From an uncultured Clostridium sp. (GTDB lineage Bacteria; Bacillota; Clostridia; TANB77; CAG-508), in assembly GCA_948441945.1 (NCBI GenBank), contig CAOJQV010000006.1, positions 1 to 56,708 of the forward strand: a stretch of DNA of 56,708 nucleotides, given 5' to 3'. Below, in pieces: positions 9,545 to 17,933 of this stretch. A program made the position numbers and the translations under genes. The stretch's first letter is position 1, and each line of letters begins with the position of its first letter. The notes beneath the pieces are model-generated. The model was not told where the DNA came from, searched no databases, and saw only the letters and a list, made by a program, of their open reading frames with translations.

Positions 9545-9579
9545 AAAAAACTGTTTTTTCACACCTTCAAAAACAGTTT
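9545..9579 (-). terminator. Terminator downstream of tRNA-Trp
   Basis: On the minus strand AAACTGTTTTT pairs with AAAAACAGTTT and is followed by TTT. It starts about 20 bases after the tRNA 3' end. Confidence 0.8.
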
Positions 9580-9596
9580 CACTTTCTTTATTATAA

Positions 9597-9671
9597 TGGC
9601 AGGGGTAGAAGGACTCGAACCCTCACAGGCGGTTTTGGAGACCGATGTGCTACCATTGACACTATACCCCT
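9597..9671 (-). tRNA. trnW: tRNA-Trp (anticodon CCA)
   Basis: The 75-base gene begins AGGGGTA and ends TACCCCT, a G discriminator and an encoded CCA, giving a perfect seven-base acceptor stem. The T arm is GAGGG-TTCGAGT-CCTTC and the anticodon loop is CTCCAAA, so the anticodon is CCA. It may be transcribed with the upstream pheST genes. Confidence 0.95.
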
Positions 9672-9675
9672 ATAT

Positions 9676-9720
9676 AAAGTGTGTTATTTAGTCTTTAAAT
9701 ATATTAACACACTTTTTTTT
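9676..9720. terminator. Hairpin terminator between pheT and tRNA-Trp
   Basis: AAAGTGTGTTA pairs with TAACACACTTT. The best T-tract is on the plus strand; on the minus strand, the direction of pheT, the stem is followed by only TTTATATA. It may be a weak terminator or a processing site separating pheT mRNA from tRNA-Trp. Confidence 0.6.
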
Positions 9721-9759
9721 ATTTGACAAGTAATTCTATTACTTTTTTTAGATGTATTT

Positions 9760-12132
9760 TTATTTTCTTATTTGAATGCCAGTTTTTGCTAGTTCTTCAA
9801 TTATTTTGTTCATAATCTCATTGATTTCATCATCACTTAACGTTCTGTCATTTGCACCAAATGTCAATGAATAAGCTATACTTCTCTTATTTTTATCAAT
9901 ATTATTTCCTTCATACACATCAAATACATTTATATCTAGTAACAATTTACCAGCTTTCTTTTTAATTAACATCTCTACTTCTTTAGATGTTACATCTTTA
10001 TTAACTAAAAGTGCCAAATCCTTTTTAACAGTTGGGAATTTAGAAATTTCTTTAAATTTCATTTTTCCTACTCTTTTTTCTAGTAATTTGTCTAAGTTAA
10101 TTTCCATTACATATACTGACTCTTTTTCTATTGTTGGATGTATTTTTCCTATAATTCCTACAACGTCATTATTTACTGATATTTCTGCTGTTTGACCTGG
10201 ATGAAATTCTGCTGGAATTTGTTTTGGAACTACAAAGCTGTATCTGTTCTCATATCCTAAGTAATCTAGTAATTCTTCTGTAACTCCTTTTATATCATAA
10301 AAGTCCACATTTTTACTATTGTCTATTCCATTATAATATTCACCAGTCATTAAAATGCATATTTTTTGATTTTCACCATAATTTTCTTGCTTTTTCCAGA
10401 AGCCTTTTCCTATTTCAAAAAGACAAACATCTTTATTTTCTCTTGCTTTATTATACTCATAAATTTTATATAGTGAAGGTATCATACTATATCTTAAAGT
10501 ATTTCTTTCTTCTGTAATTGGGTCTAACAATTTTACTTCTTCAAATTCATCTATTGTAAATTTATGCACATCTTTATCATTTATTAATATATATGATAAT
10601 GTTTCACTTAATCCTAAATTACTTAGCTTAGCCCTTATTTTTCTAGTTGTTTTATCTAAGCTACCCATTTTCATTGGAACTACTGGCAATTTTCCTTGAA
10701 TATTATCAACACCATATATTCTTCCAACTTCTTCTACTAAATCTTCTTTTATTGATATATCTATTCTTCTTGTTGGAACTATTACTATTGCTGATGTTCC
10801 TTTATCTTGTGTTTCAAATGCTAATTTTCTAAATACTTCTAATATATCTTCTTTAGAAATACTAGTTCCTAACACATCATTTATAAATTGATATTCTATT
10901 TCAATTACTCTTTCTTTATTTTCTGTTGTATCATATTTTACAATTCCTGTTTGAATTTGAGCATCTGCATATTTTTCAAGTAAAGTACAAGCTCTTTCCA
11001 TAGCCATATATGTTCTTGCTGGGTCTAGTCCTTTTTCAAATCTATTACTTGCTTCACTTCTTAGTATTTTATTTGATGTTTTTCTTACTTTTACTGAATC
11101 AAATATTGCTGATTCGATTATGATATTTTTTGTTGTTTCTTCAACTTCAGTATCTAGTCCACCCATAACTCCTGCTAGACCAATTGATTTATTTCCATCT
11201 GTTATAACAATATCTTCTGATGATAATGTTCTTTCTATATTATCTAATGTTGTTAATTTTTCATCTTGTTTAGCCATTCTAACAACTATTTTATTTCCTA
11301 AATTATCTGCATCATAAAAATGTAGTGGTTGCCCAAGTTCTAACATAACATAATTACTAATATCAACAACATTATTGATTGGTCTAATTCCTGATGCTAT
11401 TAATCTATTTTTAATAAATTCTGGACTTTCTTTTATAGTCACATTTTTTGCCTTTTTTGCTAAAAATAATTTACAATTTTCTGTTTCAATTCCTACTGAA
11501 AATTCTTTGTTTATATCTTCTCCATTTTCTTTATATGAAACTTCTACTGGTTTTACTTTTTTATCATAAATTGCACCTAATTCGAATGCCATACCTAATA
11601 TACTTAATAAATCTCCTCTATTAGCTGTCAATTCAAAATCAACAACACTATCATCTAATTTCATATACTTAATTGGGTCTTCTCCTATTGGTGCTTCTTC
11701 TGGCAATTCATGAATTCCATTTTTATCTGCTTCTGATAAAAACTTTTTGTCTATTCCTATTTCATATAAAGCACATAACATTCCATTTGATTCTTGACCT
11801 CTAATCATTCCTTTTTTTATTTTAAAATCTCCTGGCAATTCTGCACCAACTTGTGCAACAATTACTTTAATTCCTTTTCTAGCATTTGGTGCACCACATA
11901 CAATATCTAAAACTTCACTTCCAATATCAACTTTGCATAGATGTAAATGGTCTGAATCTGGGTGCATTTCACATTCTTTTACTTCTCCTATTACTAATTT
12001 AGTTGCATTTATTAATTTTTCTGCTGAGTCATATTCATTTCCAGCTTTTGTCATAGCTTCTGCTATTTCTTCTACTGATATTTTTTCATCTAAATCTATA
12101 TAGTCTTTTACAAAATTTAAACTTAATTTCAT
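9760..12132 (-). CDS. pheT: Phenylalanyl-tRNA synthetase beta subunit
   Basis: The 790-aa subunit has the expected order of domains: the EMAP/OB-fold tRNA-binding domain (HPDSDHLHLCKVDIG, about 55-150), the B3/B4 editing region (RPINNVVDISNYVMLELGQP), the B5 region and catalytic-like core, and the C-terminal FDX-ACB anticodon-binding domain (FPTVKKDLALLVNKDV to the end). With PheS it forms the (alpha-beta)2 enzyme that charges tRNA-Phe and edits Tyr. It lies 147 bases after pheS, separated by a large inverted repeat, and is expected to be under the same T-box. Confidence 0.97.
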   Translation of the reverse strand: MKLSLNFVKDYIDLDEKISVEEIAEAMTKAGNEYDSAEKLINATKLVIGEVKECEMHPDSDHLHLCKVDIGSEVLDIVCGAPNARKGIKVIVAQVGAELPGDFKIKKGMIRGQESNGMLCALYEIGIDKKFLSEADKNGIHELPEEAPIGEDPIKYMKLDDSVVDFELTANRGDLLSILGMAFELGAIYDKKVKPVEVSYKENGEDINKEFSVGIETENCKLFLAKKAKNVTIKESPEFIKNRLIASGIRPINNVVDISNYVMLELGQPLHFYDADNLGNKIVVRMAKQDEKLTTLDNIERTLSSEDIVITDGNKSIGLAGVMGGLDTEVEETTKNIIIESAIFDSVKVRKTSNKILRSEASNRFEKGLDPARTYMAMERACTLLEKYADAQIQTGIVKYDTTENKERVIEIEYQFINDVLGTSISKEDILEVFRKLAFETQDKGTSAIVIVPTRRIDISIKEDLVEEVGRIYGVDNIQGKLPVVPMKMGSLDKTTRKIRAKLSNLGLSETLSYILINDKDVHKFTIDEFEEVKLLDPITEERNTLRYSMIPSLYKIYEYNKARENKDVCLFEIGKGFWKKQENYGENQKICILMTGEYYNGIDNSKNVDFYDIKGVTEELLDYLGYENRYSFVVPKQIPAEFHPGQTAEISVNNDVVGIIGKIHPTIEKESVYVMEINLDKLLEKRVGKMKFKEISKFPTVKKDLALLVNKDVTSKEVEMLIKKKAGKLLLDINVFDVYEGNNIDKNKRSIAYSLTFGANDRTLSDDEINEIMNKIIEELAKTGIQIRK

Positions 12133-12158
12133 TTTCTTTCTCTCCTTTACTATTCCTC

Positions 12159-12280
12159 AATTTTCAAAAGAAACGAGTATTGCTAGGCAATTTTCATTAA
12201 AAAAGCGGAAATGTACGTGTGTACTTTGAGCATTTTTTAATGAAAATTAACGAAGCAAGACGAAGTTTATTTTGGAAATT
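12159..12280. repeat. 122-bp imperfect inverted repeat between pheS and pheT
   Basis: The arms (12159-12204 and 12233-12280) align over about 46 bases. The inner 16 bases are perfect (AATTTTCATTAAAAAA and its complement). The 28-base loop has its own small stem (GTAC-GTGT-GTAC). The right arm reaches the pheS stop codon. In the pheST transcript it would form one long hairpin. Confidence 0.85.
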
Positions 12281-13328
12281 ACTCTTCATCCTTTCTATCA
12301 AATTGACTAAGAAATCTAACATCATTAGCATACAAATATCTCATATCTGTAATTCCATATCTAAACATTGCAAGTCTATCAATTCCTGTGCCAAATGCGA
12401 ATCCGCCATATTGCTCTGGGTCATATCCATTCATTTTTAGAACGTTTGGATGTACAATTCCTGCTCCTAAAACTTCAATCCATCCTGTTTGTTTACATAG
12501 ATTACATCCTTTTCCTCCACATTTAAAGCAAGTTACATCTACTTCATAAGATGGCTCTGTAAATGGAAAATAGCTTGGTCTAAATCTTAAATCTAAATTT
12601 GCTCCTATTATTTTTCTAGCAAATACTTCTAATGTTCCTTTTAAATCTGCTAATGATACATTTCTTTCTTTTTTATCTATTACTAGACCTTCTATTTGAT
12701 TAAATTGATGTGAATGTGTTGCGTCATCTTCTCTTCTATATGTTTTTCCTGCTGTTATCATCCTTATTGGAGTTTTTTCAGTGTTTGCTATCATTGTTCT
12801 TGCTTGAACTGCTGATGTTTGTGTTCTTAATAAATATTCGTCTGTGATGTAAAAACTGTCTTGCATATCTCTTGCTGGATGACCTTTTGGAAGATTTAGT
12901 CTTTCAAAACAATATTCATCATTTTCTAATTCTGGTCCAGTTAATACATCATATCCCATTGATACAAATAAATCTTCTATATCTTCAATAATTCTGTTTA
13001 CTGGGTGTAAACTTCCTCTTTTTATTTTTGTACTTGGAAGTGTAATATCTATTTTTTCTTTTTCTAATTGCTTATTTAGCTCTTTTTCTTGAAATTTAAG
13101 TTCTTTTTCTTGAATCAAAGACTCTATAATATCTTTTATTTCGTTTACTAGTCCTCCAATAATTGGTCTTTCTTCTGATGATAGTGCTCCCATACCTCTT
13201 AGAAGTGCTGTTAATTCTCCTTTTTTTCCTAAATATTTTACTCTGATATCTTCTAAGCTTTTTAAATTTTCTGCTTTCTTAATTTCATTAACTGAAATTT
13301 CTTTAATTTTTAAAATTTGCTCTTTCAT
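12279..13328 (-). CDS. pheS: Phenylalanyl-tRNA synthetase alpha subunit
   Basis: The catalytic alpha chain (349 aa from this start) has the N-terminal coiled-coil arm (residues 1-85), a class II core with HPVNRIIEDIEDLF, motif 2 (HSHQFNQIEGLVIDK) and motif 3 (FGTGIDRLAMFRYGI). A CFKCGGKGCNLCKQTG cluster is probably a zinc knuckle. I start at the ATG preceded by AAGGAGGAAATC. A longer in-frame ATG nine codons upstream lies inside the T-box terminator hairpin and has no ribosome site. Transcription should be induced when tRNA-Phe is uncharged. Confidence 0.97.
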   Translation of the reverse strand: MKEQILKIKEISVNEIKKAENLKSLEDIRVKYLGKKGELTALLRGMGALSSEERPIIGGLVNEIKDIIESLIQEKELKFQEKELNKQLEKEKIDITLPSTKIKRGSLHPVNRIIEDIEDLFVSMGYDVLTGPELENDEYCFERLNLPKGHPARDMQDSFYITDEYLLRTQTSAVQARTMIANTEKTPIRMITAGKTYRREDDATHSHQFNQIEGLVIDKKERNVSLADLKGTLEVFARKIIGANLDLRFRPSYFPFTEPSYEVDVTCFKCGGKGCNLCKQTGWIEVLGAGIVHPNVLKMNGYDPEQYGGFAFGTGIDRLAMFRYGITDMRYLYANDVRFLSQFDRKDEE

Positions 13329-13625
13329 GATTTCCTCCTTAATATTAAAATCCATTTCTTCCTATAAATATAGGACGAAATGGATTGTTATTCGTGGTAC
13401 CACCTAATTTTATTAACTAATTATTTGTTAACCTCATTATAGTTTTAACGGTTCAACCGCCTCTTTCTACTTTAAATATTGTTTAGAATATTTATTTAAA
13501 AAGAAGTCCAAAAAAGTGAAATTTCTAGTATATGTTATTTAAATATCTCTCAGCTTTAGATATTTTCTCTGTAAATATTTTGTATACTATACTTTGCTTT
13601 TTTATAGGATTTTTTATTTTTCATG
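13329..13625 (-). promoter_or_regulatory. T-box leader controlling pheS-pheT
   Basis: On the minus strand the leader contains AGAGA and GCTGAGAGAT stem I elements. A GAAATTTCAC segment puts TTC (13518-13520) at the likely specifier position, matching tRNA-Phe. Next come the T-box core GGTGGTACCACG near 13396-13407 and a terminator (CCATTTCGTCCTA pairing with TAGGAAGAAATGG, then ATTTT) at about 13351-13383. Uncharged tRNA-Phe should pair with the specifier and the T-box bulge and favour the antiterminator. Confidence 0.92.
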
Positions 13626-13631
13626 TTTATT

Positions 13632-13660
13632 ATATTATCATATCTTATTATTCTTGTCAA
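13632..13660 (-). promoter_or_regulatory. Sigma-A promoter for the pheST T-box transcript
   Basis: On the minus strand a consensus TTGACA (13655-13660) is followed by a 17-base spacer and TAATAT (13632-13637). It lies just upstream of the T-box. Confidence 0.85.
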
Positions 13661-13696
13661 GGGAGTAAAATCGCCTTTTGTAATTAATTTTTTTAA

Positions 13697-13727
13697 TGTC
13701 CCAAAGGTAAACGTCCCTTTTGGGACA
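13697..13727. repeat. 31-bp palindromic repeat, copy 4 (C-type, inverted)
   Basis: This is the exact reverse complement of copy 2 at 7521. It is five bases from the left end of the MITE-like element at 13733. Confidence 0.9.
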
Positions 13728-13732
13728 AAAAT

Positions 13733-14052
13733 GGGCTGTAAAAAAAGTCCATTAGAAAAGATTACTAAGAAAAGGTTTAGAAAATGTAATATTAGAATTT
13801 ACATTAATAGCATGTGGATTTAATTTATATAAATATAATAATAAAATTAGCAGAATAAAAAAGTGTGCTTAAAATTATTTGCAAAGCATATTTTACATAA
13901 TACAGATATGATTACAATCTGATTTTGTCGTGTTTAAAATTTATTATTTATATAAAATAATTTAATAAAAAGATATAAAATTGTAAAAAATGAGATTCAA
14001 GTTAAAATTATAACTCAAATCTCATTTTTCTAATGAACTTTTTTTACAGCCC
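13733..14052. mobile_element. MITE-like 320-bp element with 27-bp terminal inverted repeats
   Basis: GGGCTGTAAAAAAAGT continues as CCATTAGAAAA from 13733. The right end, read on the other strand from 14052, is GGGCTGTAAAAAAAGT then TCATTAGAAAA: 27 bases with one mismatch. The inside is very AT-rich and has no convincing gene. I see no clear target-site duplication (flanks AAAAAT and CTTTGC). The size, termini and lack of a transposase fit a non-autonomous derivative of an insertion sequence. The family cannot be named from this alone. Confidence 0.75.
13985..14029 (-). terminator. Terminator after the 1083-aa ChW protein, inside the MITE-like element
   Basis: On the minus strand AAAAATGAGATTTGAGTT pairs with AACTTGAATCTCATTTTTT. 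The surface-protein gene at 14080 therefore appears to use a hairpin supplied by the right end of the 320-bp element. Confidence 0.8.
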
Positions 14053-14079
14053 CTTTGCCTTTTATGTGATTATTCTTTG

Positions 14080-17000
14080 TTATTCTCCTGGTGCCATATA
14101 TGCATCTATTGCTGTTTTAGCATCTGCTATAATTGTAGTAAATACTGTTGTAGATTGTTCATCATTTTCATGTTCTGCTTTATATGCTAAATATTGTGCA
14201 TAAGTTTTTGCATTTACATCACTTTTAAATATATTTGCTAATCCTTCTACTGCTGTTTTTACTGCTACTTCTGCACTTTCTGTTTTTGTAGTTACATATT
14301 GTGTTATTTCTGTTATAGCATTACCTTTTGCTGTTTCATAAGTATCTATTTCTAGTTTTTCTGCATCTGTATCTGTTTTTAGTTGAGTTGTAATAGCAGT
14401 AATTTTTTCTGCTGTATCTGTTTCTTGAGCTTTTATTTCACTAATTGCTGAATTTACTATAGTTGTATATTCTGTATAGTTTACATATTTGCTAACATTT
14501 TGTGCTTCAAGATAAGTATTTTTCAATCCGTTTATTGTTGTTACTTTTGTATTTAATAATGAATAATTATTTCTAACATAATTTTTAATTTCTGCATCTA
14601 ATTCATTTATTCTTGCTACATTTTTCTCACTAGCAGCTTCTTCTACTGCTGTTTTATATAATGATAAATCATTGATTAATGTTGTATATCCTAATTCAAC
14701 AGCCATATCGTTGTAATTCTTAATTGTTGCTAATGCTTGTTCTTTTGCTTCTGTTAATTCATTTGTTGGAGTACCTAGAATTGCTTGTATTTCTCTTTTA
14801 GCTGTGTTCAATATAGTTGTTACTCCTGGTGTTGGGTCTGTTCCTTCATTTTTTATATCATTTATAGAAGTACATGCATAAATATCACTTATTGCTTTTT
14901 TTGCTTTTGCAACTACTTCTGTGTTTGCATTACTTAAATATGCTTTTAATTCTCTAACTGCATTTTGTTTTGCATTTACTAATGCTGTTTCTTCTGCTTT
15001 TTCTTCTACTGTATTTTCAACATTTTCTCTTGCATTTTCTAAAATAGATGTTACTCCTAGTGTTGGGTCTGCTCCTTCATTTTCAATATCTTCTACAGTT
15101 GTTGCATTAATTATATTTGTTTTTGCTGTTGAAATTATTGTAGAAACTCCGTCAATTTCACCATATAATTCTTTTAAATCTGCTAATTCAATTATTGCAT
15201 CTGCTTTTGCTATTGCTAATGCACAAGTTGTATTAATTTCAGTAGCATCATCTAGGCTTTCTATTTCTGATATAGCTGTATTAGCTAATCTTGAAACATC
15301 TTCATTTTCTGATTCTACATAGTCTGCTAAAGCTTTGTTTGCTGTTTCTTTTGCTTTTGTAACTCTATTTGCATCTGCCTCTGATTCTATATTAGGATAA
15401 TGTAATCCTATATAATCTTCAAACATCTTCATAGCAGTTGTAATTCCATTTGTATTTTTAGTAGGTTTTGTGGCTTCTATATTTGCCTTTGTATTTTTTA
15501 CTAAACTTCTTAATTCTTCTACTTCACTTGCTGTTAAGTCTAATCCTTCTGTACTATTTAAAATTTCATTGTATTTATTTAATTCGTCAATTGCATTATT
15601 GTAATTAGTTGTATATGCTCTTTGTAATCTTTGTTCTTCTGCCTCAGCATCTTCTTTCATACCACTTAAAGTTGTTAGATTTGTTGTTAAATCTCCTAAT
15701 TCCTTTTCTAATGTTGTTGAATTTTCTTCTGGATTTGTTAATTTTGCTATGAATCCTTCTGCTGCTTCTTTTACATCAGTATATCCACACATCACATATT
15801 CATTATATTTATTGATTGCTTCTTGTTTTTGTGCTTCTAAAGCTATATCAGCTTTTTTATCTACTACTGTACTATAATATGTATTCATATAATTTCTAAA
15901 TGTATACATAATTGTACCTTCTGTACCATCAATTTTTGTAGACAATGTTTCAGCATCAATTTGTTCTCTTACTTTTTTAATTTGATTATTAATTATTGCT
16001 TTGCTTGCACTTGTTATATTGTTACTTGCTTTTACAGCATCTTCATATAATTTTAGTTCTTTTTCAGCAATTATTTGTGCTGCTTTTAAAGTATTTGCAT
16101 TATTTGTTACAGTAGTTACTAAATTTGCTAAAGTTTCATCTGTAATATTTACTCCATTTATCTTTCCTGTATTTATTTGTTCAATAGCTGTATTAATAGC
16201 ATTAGTTGTACCTTTATTAGCACCATCTAGTAATTCTGTTAAATCATTTATAGCCATTTCTTTTAATACACTTAATCTATAATCTGAATAATTTTTTAAT
16301 AAATTCTCCATATTCGTAAAAGCTGTATTAACATCATCTGCTGTTTGAGCAACTTCTATTTTATTTTCTGCTTTTTCAATTACTTGTGATATTACATTTT
16401 TTGTACTATCTAATAAGTCTGCTGTTTGTAATTTTTCTTTATATATTTTGATTTCTTTAGCAACTTTTTCTTTTTCTGCAGCAGCTTCTGTTGCAACTTT
16501 AACTGCTAACTCTTCTGCATTTGGATAAGCTGATATTATTTCATCAACTATTTTATCAAATTTTTCTGTTACTTCTTCTATTTTTTCTGCTTCTAAAATA
16601 GCTGTTTTAGCTGTTTCAATTTTTGCAGAAATTGCATTATATTTAGTTTCAGTGCTTGGTTCATCCTCATCAACTGTTGTTCCTAAAGCTACTAAATATT
16701 TATTTAATTCTGAAATGCATTCTTCTTTTTGTAATTTTAGTTGTTCACCTTCATCTGGTTCTTGTGTTTTACTTTGAATTAAAACTATTTCTATAGCTTC
16801 TATTCTTAGAGATTGTCCTGTTGTTCCTGCATAATTTATTGTTAAGTCTTGTGAATTATCAGCAGTAACCCAGTTCATCCATCCTATATTTTCAACATGT
16901 GCTCTATATTTTAGTTGATATCCATATTCATCTAATCCTTCTACAGAAATTTTTATTGCTTCTGCTCTTAGACCTTCTCCTGTTGTTCCTGCTAATTGTC

Positions 17001-17331
17001 CAGATGTCTTCCATCCTGTCCATCCTTTATTTTGTGAATGAACATTATATTTTACATTTACATTTTCTGGTCCTCTAAAATTAATTACAAAACCTTCTGC
17101 TCTTAAACTTTGTCCTGTTGTTCCTGCTAATATAGCATTTATTTCTGAATCACTTGCTTGTACTGTACTCATCCATCCTCTATTTTGAACGTGAGCACTG
17201 TAAGTTAGTCCTAGTTCTTCATCAATTGCGGCTTTTGAAATATTTCTAGGAAATATTGTCATTGTTGTAGCTAATGTAGCAGCAATTATTAGACTATTTT
17301 TCATTATTTTCTTTTTTTCCATTTTTTTCAC
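14080..17331 (-). CDS. Secreted surface protein: three ChW repeats plus a long helical region
   Basis: The 1083-aa protein has a signal peptide (KKIMKNSLIIAATLATTMTI, ending near AAIDEE). Three clostridial hydrophobic-W (ChW) repeats at about residues 42-185 follow the pattern Y-x-x-H-x-Q-x-x-GW, then AGTTGQSLRAEAI. From about 195 to the end it is almost entirely predicted helix, with repeats rich in Ala, Thr, Asn and Lys (FIVAR/DUF1542-like stalk). I see no LPXTG sorting signal; ChW domains are thought to mediate wall or matrix attachment. It is likely a stalk-like surface or matrix protein. A single-gene transcript is suggested by its own promoter (17461-17489) and terminator. Confidence 0.8.
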   Translation of the reverse strand: MKKMEKKKIMKNSLIIAATLATTMTIFPRNISKAAIDEELGLTYSAHVQNRGWMSTVQASDSEINAILAGTTGQSLRAEGFVINFRGPENVNVKYNVHSQNKGWTGWKTSGQLAGTTGEGLRAEAIKISVEGLDEYGYQLKYRAHVENIGWMNWVTADNSQDLTINYAGTTGQSLRIEAIEIVLIQSKTQEPDEGEQLKLQKEECISELNKYLVALGTTVDEDEPSTETKYNAISAKIETAKTAILEAEKIEEVTEKFDKIVDEIISAYPNAEELAVKVATEAAAEKEKVAKEIKIYKEKLQTADLLDSTKNVISQVIEKAENKIEVAQTADDVNTAFTNMENLLKNYSDYRLSVLKEMAINDLTELLDGANKGTTNAINTAIEQINTGKINGVNITDETLANLVTTVTNNANTLKAAQIIAEKELKLYEDAVKASNNITSASKAIINNQIKKVREQIDAETLSTKIDGTEGTIMYTFRNYMNTYYSTVVDKKADIALEAQKQEAINKYNEYVMCGYTDVKEAAEGFIAKLTNPEENSTTLEKELGDLTTNLTTLSGMKEDAEAEEQRLQRAYTTNYNNAIDELNKYNEILNSTEGLDLTASEVEELRSLVKNTKANIEATKPTKNTNGITTAMKMFEDYIGLHYPNIESEADANRVTKAKETANKALADYVESENEDVSRLANTAISEIESLDDATEINTTCALAIAKADAIIELADLKELYGEIDGVSTIISTAKTNIINATTVEDIENEGADPTLGVTSILENARENVENTVEEKAEETALVNAKQNAVRELKAYLSNANTEVVAKAKKAISDIYACTSINDIKNEGTDPTPGVTTILNTAKREIQAILGTPTNELTEAKEQALATIKNYNDMAVELGYTTLINDLSLYKTAVEEAASEKNVARINELDAEIKNYVRNNYSLLNTKVTTINGLKNTYLEAQNVSKYVNYTEYTTIVNSAISEIKAQETDTAEKITAITTQLKTDTDAEKLEIDTYETAKGNAITEITQYVTTKTESAEVAVKTAVEGLANIFKSDVNAKTYAQYLAYKAEHENDEQSTTVFTTIIADAKTAIDAYMAPGE

Positions 17332-17438
17332 CTTTCCTTATTAATTTTATATCCATAGTGTAGTTCAAGTAAATAAAAAATCTATGCCCCCTTTCCTGTT
17401 TATTTACGCTATGCTAATAAAACCACATTATGTTTTCG

Positions 17439-17456
17439 TACATAATATATTATGTA
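17439..17456. promoter_or_regulatory. Perfect 18-bp palindrome at the start site of the ChW protein gene
   Basis: TACATAATATATTATGTA is its own complement and overlaps the predicted start of transcription just after the -10 element. This is a typical position for a repressor operator. No regulator can be named. Confidence 0.55.
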
Positions 17457-17460
17457 TAAA

Positions 17461-17489
17461 ATATTATCACTTTTTTTTTGTTTTGACAA
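17461..17489 (-). promoter_or_regulatory. Sigma-A promoter of the 1083-aa ChW protein gene
   Basis: On the minus strand TTGTCA (17484-17489) and TAATAT (17461-17466) are 17 bases apart. The leader to the ATG is about 120 bases. The 249-base gap between genes at 17332-17580 holds this promoter, the palindrome and the terminator of the next gene. Confidence 0.75.
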
Positions 17490-17530
17490 GGTTTTTGTAA
17501 AATTTTTTTATATTTGTTAACAAAAAACAT

Positions 17531-17568
17531 AAAAAAACACTAGATTTTCTAACTTTCTAGCGTTTTTT
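17531..17568 (-). terminator. Terminator after the 104-aa ORF
   Basis: On the minus strand AACGCTAGA pairs with TCTAGTGTT and is followed by TTTTT. It lies 13 bases after the stop codon. Confidence 0.85.
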
Positions 17569-17580
17569 ATATTTTATTTT

Positions 17581-17895
17581 TTATATTGGACTATAATTTT
17601 TAGTTACTTTATATTTTCCATAAACTTTAGAATCTCCATTATAAGTTTGGTATCCTTTATAAGTATTTTTATTTTTTCTTATTTTCTTTAACATTTTATC
17701 TGGAATAACAGATATTTCATTTTTAGGAAATATTAATTCTGCTATATATATACCATGGTCATTTAAAAATATATTTACTTCCACTTTTTCATTTGGAAAT
17801 TCTAATTTTTCTTGTTCCATAATTTGTAATACTTCGATTTGATTATACTTTTTTGAATCAAAATAATATTCTATACATTTTTTTCTTTTTATCAT
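17581..17895 (-). CDS. Unknown 104-aa basic protein downstream of cotH
   Basis: MIKRKKCIEYYFDSKKYNQI continues to a lysine/tyrosine-rich C-terminus (KKIRKNKNTYKGYQTYNGDS). There is no signal peptide or membrane segment. The ATG is preceded by AAAGGATG with acceptable spacing. It starts 38 bases after the cotH stop and shares its terminator, so it is probably translated from the cotH transcript. I do not recognise the family. Confidence 0.65.
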   Translation of the reverse strand: MIKRKKCIEYYFDSKKYNQIEVLQIMEQEKLEFPNEKVEVNIFLNDHGIYIAELIFPKNEISVIPDKMLKKIRKNKNTYKGYQTYNGDSKVYGKYKVTKNYSPI

Positions 17896-17933
17896 ATATA
17901 TCTACATCCTTTAAATTTAATATTTATTAAATT

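Noticed and set aside
13329..13355. An upstream in-frame ATG as the pheS start
   Set aside because: It lies inside the T-box terminator hairpin; the ATG at 13328 has AAGGAGG and gives the usual length.
14921..15322. Long plus-strand open frame within the 1083-aa protein gene
   Set aside because: It is the complementary shadow of Ala/Thr-rich coding repeats, with no ribosome site or recognisable product.
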